A DNA stretch of 64,000 bases. Source: Ahaetulla prasina (Eukaryota; Chordata; Lepidosauria; Squamata; Colubridae). The notes below the pieces were generated by a model. The model did no database searches and was not told the origin of the DNA. It worked only from the letters and a program-made list of their open reading frames with translations. Shown here piece after piece: positions 61,190 through 64,000 of the stretch. A program made the position numbers and the translations under genes. Positions within the stretch are counted from its first letter, which is position 1. Each line of letters opens with the position of its first letter. The stretch lies in assembly GCF_028640845.1 (NCBI RefSeq), contig NC_080546.1:78749757-78813756 (forward strand), given 5' to 3'.

Positions 61190-61545
61190 ACAGAGCTGGA
61201 AGGGACCTTGGAGGTCTTCTAGTCCAGCCCCATGCTCAAGTGGGAGACCCTATACCATTTCAGACAAGTGACTGTCCAGTCTCTTCTTAAAAACCTCCAG
61301 TGATGAAGTACACACAACTTCTGAAGGCAACTTCTGTTCCACTGGTTAATTGTCCTCACTGTTAGGAAGTTTCTCCTTAATCCCAGGTTGCTTCTCTCCT
61401 TTGTTCCATCACAATTCCATCAATTGTTTCTTGCCTTCTCTGGTTGTTTGGAAAAGAAGTTGACCCGCTCCTCTACGTGGCAACCTCTCAAATACTGGAA
61501 TGCTGCTATCATGTCCTCCCTAGTCCTCTTTTTCTCTAGACTAGC
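61190..61545 (-). mobile_element. CR1 LINE 3' end, minus
   Basis: CAGAGCTGGAAGGGACCTTG, TGGAGGTCTTCTAGTCC and ACTGGAATGCTGCTATCATG. It stops in a shared AGCCACACCC at the joint with the next LTR piece. Confidence 0.87.
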
Positions 61546-61750
61546 CACACCCCATGGCCTATATAAAGGATCTGCTTTCTGGCATTCTCTGAGTCAGGCA
61601 AAGTCTAACTTGGATTGCTGAAGTCACATCCTGGTCTCCTGCCTGCCCGGAGGACTCTGATAGGACTTTGGCAAAGCTGCAGAGGCTTTGCAGCCACGCT
61701 TGATACGGACTTCCCCGACCTGGCTGTCAGAGGAGGACTGGGACATGACA
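61540..61750 (+). mobile_element. LTR 3' part (same family as 14346-14872)
   Basis: AGCCACACCCCATGGCC, the TATA box TATATAAAGG (61560) and the end GGACTGGGACATGACA match the last 210 bases of the 14346 LTR. The upstream half is missing and replaced by CR1. Confidence 0.85.
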
Positions 61751-61851
61751 GTGGGATTCATTTTTTTTCCCTACCGATTCTGTGGGCGTGGCATGGCTTG
61801 GTGGGCGTGGCAGGGGAAGGATACTGTAAAATCTCAATTCCCACCCCATTC
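61749..61851 (+). mobile_element. Left part of an ACCGGT-group MITE
   Basis: CAGTGGGATTCATTTTTTTT, then TGTGGGCGTGGCATGGCTTG and AAGGATACTGTAAAATCTC. It is entered by the next element; its right part was not found. Confidence 0.65.
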
Positions 61852-62261
61852 CAGGGGTGAAATGTAAAATTTGTTACTACTGGTTCTGTGGGCATGGCTT
61901 GGGGAGAGGTAATATGACTGGGTGGGTGTGGGCCACTTTTTTTTTTACTTTTAAAAGCTTTTTTTCTACAACTTCGGCCAAAGAGGTTGTAGAAAAAATG
62001 CTTTTAAAGGGTTCTGACGATCCCAGCTGAGCTGCGCGATCATCAGAGGCTTTTTTTTTTACTTTTAAAAACATTTTTTCGGCCAAAGACAAAATGCTTT
62101 TAAAAGTAAAAGAAACCCCAAAACCTCTGATGATCACGTGGCTCAGCTGGGCATACGGGGTTGTGTTTGGCAGGGATTTTTGCTACTGGTTCTCCAAACC
62201 ACCCACCGCCATCGCAATCGGATCGGGAGATCCGGTCCGAACTGGGAGCATTTCACTCCTG
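61852..62261. mobile_element. hAT-like MITE, 410 bp, with internal palindromes
   Basis: It starts CAGGGGTGAAATGTAAAATT and ends GCATTTCACTCCTG. The flanks CCCCATTC (61844-61851) and CCCCACTC (62262-62269) match at 7 of 8. It is a shorter relative of 16613-17280, with the same CTTTTAAAAG/CATTTTTT palindromes (61935-62110). Confidence 0.82.
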
Positions 62262-62269
62262 CCCCACTC

Positions 62270-62683
62270 CCAAGAATTGATAGATAAAGTTGCTTGGCCT
62301 TCACTATGGGAAAAAGAAACTAATGGTTCTCCAGTTAACATTAAACTCCCAGGATCCAGGTCTGGCATTGTAGCCAGTTCCAGGGCTGATGGAATATGAG
62401 ATTGGTGGTAGACCAGACGTTTGTCATCTCTAAATAGGGCAAAGACAAGTCCTATGATTTCTTGAGAACTGGGAAAGTTAAACCAGTTTATCCTTGTACT
62501 GCAATTGTGTTTTTAATCTCAACTTGCTGGGAAACATAGAGATGTTTTAAAAAAGCTTCAATATTTTATAAAAACTGTTCTTTCTGATTGACATAGATAA
62601 TCCTAAACATAGATTAGATCAATAGACAAAACCTGGTGGCCTAGAAGTGAAGCCTAGGCAGTAGAGGCAGAGGCCCCCTGCTT
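62270..62683. other. Unassigned sequence
   Basis: No repeat recognised. The short frames lack domain features. Confidence 0.4.
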
Positions 62684-62688
62684 GGGCA

Positions 62689-63271
62689 TGTTGTGGTCTG
62701 GCAGCAACCGGTGAACCTGGTAGCGTAGTCGGACAGCGAGGAGGACAATGGGCCAGTCCTGGAGTCAGGGAAAGGCCCAGACAAGGGCTCTGCATCTGAC
62801 ACAGAGATGGGGCCAGGGCCATCTGGGAGCGATGCGCAGACTCCGGAGCCTCCAGAGGCGGATGGCAGAGAGGCAGAGGAACAGGAGGAGCTTGTTCCTA
62901 GTGCACGCATGTGAAGAGCTGCCAGAATCAAGAGCAGCTGATGAAAAAAGGACAACTCAGGAGTAAGGCCAGAAGGTGATTGGCCACTCCCATAAGCCTT
63001 AAAAGAGCAGCAATGAGCCGTTGGGTTCTTTGCAGGAAATTCCATTGCTTCTTGTCAGCATCTCTTGAACCTTGTGGGGTTTTTGCCAAGAAAAGCCTTT
63101 GGCAGGTTGCCAAAGACATCAAAGGTTGATGATAAGGCCGAGGGACTGGTTATTAAGAATTTTGTTTTGGACGAAGCTGAGAATGAATTAATTCTCAGCC
63201 GTTTTAATAAAATACGTTTGTTGAGGACTGAATTGTGTTTAGTAATCACTACTTGGGCCTTGGTCACAACA
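62689..63271 (+). mobile_element. Solo LTR, 583 bp, 5-bp TSD, inside a CR1 end
   Basis: It starts TGTTGTGGTC and ends GGTCACAACA, inverted termini. The flanks are GGGCA on both sides (62684-62688, 63272-63276). A TTAAAAGAGC box near 63000 and AATAAA near 63208 fit promoter and poly-A signals. The overlapping open frames on both strands are not supported as genes. Confidence 0.87.
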
Positions 63272-63330
63272 GGGCAGGGGGCTGGACTAGATGACCTGCA
63301 AAGTCCCTTCCAACTCTGTTAATCTGTTTA
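63272..63330 (+). mobile_element. CR1 LINE 3' terminus
   Basis: GGGGGCTGGACTAGATGACC and AAGTCCCTTCCAACTCTGTT with TAATCTG. Its upstream part is on the other side of the solo LTR (CCTGCTTGGGCA). Confidence 0.85.
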
Positions 63331-64000
63331 CTGACATATGCTAAAGTTTTCTTCGCTGAAGAGCCAGTCAGCTGACTTCCAGGAGGGGGGAAAATGAATC
63401 ACGTTTTTTTGTAGCTGAGATAACAAACCCTGGAAATATAACCATATTTTTTTTTCTCTTAAAAAAAATAACCGTTGAAAACTTTTCTCAAACTGATTAT
63501 GTTACTGAGGCTTAGGAAAATTTTTAGGGTATGATTATAACATGTTTACTGCCACAGATGTCAATGAATGGCTGAAAGTTTGTTTTAAAGACAAACCGGG
63601 TAGGGGTTGCTTCCTCTTTGTCTAGGGAAGGGATTAAGATCCTATATTTCTGAGCATGTGGTCAGTTAACCCCTGGATAGCCTTTAAGAAAAGGGTATCA
63701 GTCTGCAGAAATCTGATTTGAAAGCTTGTAAATATTAAAGCCAATGGGCCGCCATTGTTATTTCCCTTTATTTGGCTTTAACAGGCCATTTGGGTGAAAG
63801 AGGGAAGCAAAACCATATTGAATTTCACGGGACTGTTTTATATATAAAGATTACCTCTGTGTTTGAAGAGTTTCTCAGATTTAATCTTCTCTTCTTTCCA
63901 GCTGAGATCTCTTTGAAACTATTGTTTTCACCTACAATGGAAGAACACTTTAAAGCTTCCTTAAAGCTTCAAAACATGATGCAGCATTTTCATTTAATGG
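63331..64000. other. Unique-looking AT-rich sequence to the window end
   Basis: No repeat recognised. Around 63735-63790 there is a GC-containing patch with CCGCCATTGTTATTTCCC (SOX-like word). It could be conserved non-coding DNA; nothing in the sequence proves it. Confidence 0.3.

Noticed and set aside
62641..63045. 134-residue Ser/Pro-rich frame
   Set aside because: It lies mostly in the solo LTR at 62689-63271, with competing frames on the other strand.

Overview
The window looks like non-coding chromosomal DNA from a squamate reptile, most likely an advanced snake. The grounds are four tRNA-derived SINEs of the Sauria type, many CR1-type LINE 3' ends, a second CR1/L3-like LINE whose 3' tails run into (ATAGA)n or (GGATA)n microsatellites (a pattern reported for snake genomes), and L1, L2-like, Tc1/mariner, hAT and Ty3/gypsy copies. 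I found no exon of a host protein gene and no functional RNA gene. Almost every long open frame lies in a repeat.

The left part (1-15 kb) holds a compound tetranucleotide array, a Sauria SINE with a perfect 14-bp target-site duplication (TSD), nested TA-flanked MITEs carrying an L2-like LINE, a hAT-type element with a solo LTR inside it, a 135-bp foldback element, and a three-level nest (CR1 containing a MITE containing an internally deleted L1). The middle (15-50 kb) is a mosaic of SINEs, CR1/L3 LINE ends, solo LTRs, a Tc1-like relic with a transposase C-terminus, and many short elements with 8-bp TSDs. It also holds a 1,072-bp tandem duplication with an internal 41-42 bp minisatellite. From 51.5 to 57.3 kb lies the only near-complete autonomous element: a Ty3/gypsy chromovirus (LTR-gag-pol-chromodomain-LTR, 5,806 bp, 5-bp TSD). 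Its two 489-bp LTRs look identical, yet its pol is cut by many single-base frame changes. The right end has more LINE and MITE copies, another solo LTR and a unique AT-rich tail.

The dominant signal is a family complex of more than twenty short hAT-like elements. They begin CAG, end CTG, are flanked by 8-bp duplications, and in most subfamilies carry the subterminal palindrome ACCGGT close to one or both ends. They have inserted into each other, into LINEs and SINEs, and have been entered by L1, L2-like and L3-like LINEs, so relative insertion order can be read at many sites. A truncated hAT transposase start at 11.36-11.6 kb is the only hint of an autonomous relative.

All coordinates were read by eye. 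TSD calls rest on direct comparison of the flanks; family names rest on recognised sequence features and not on a database search.
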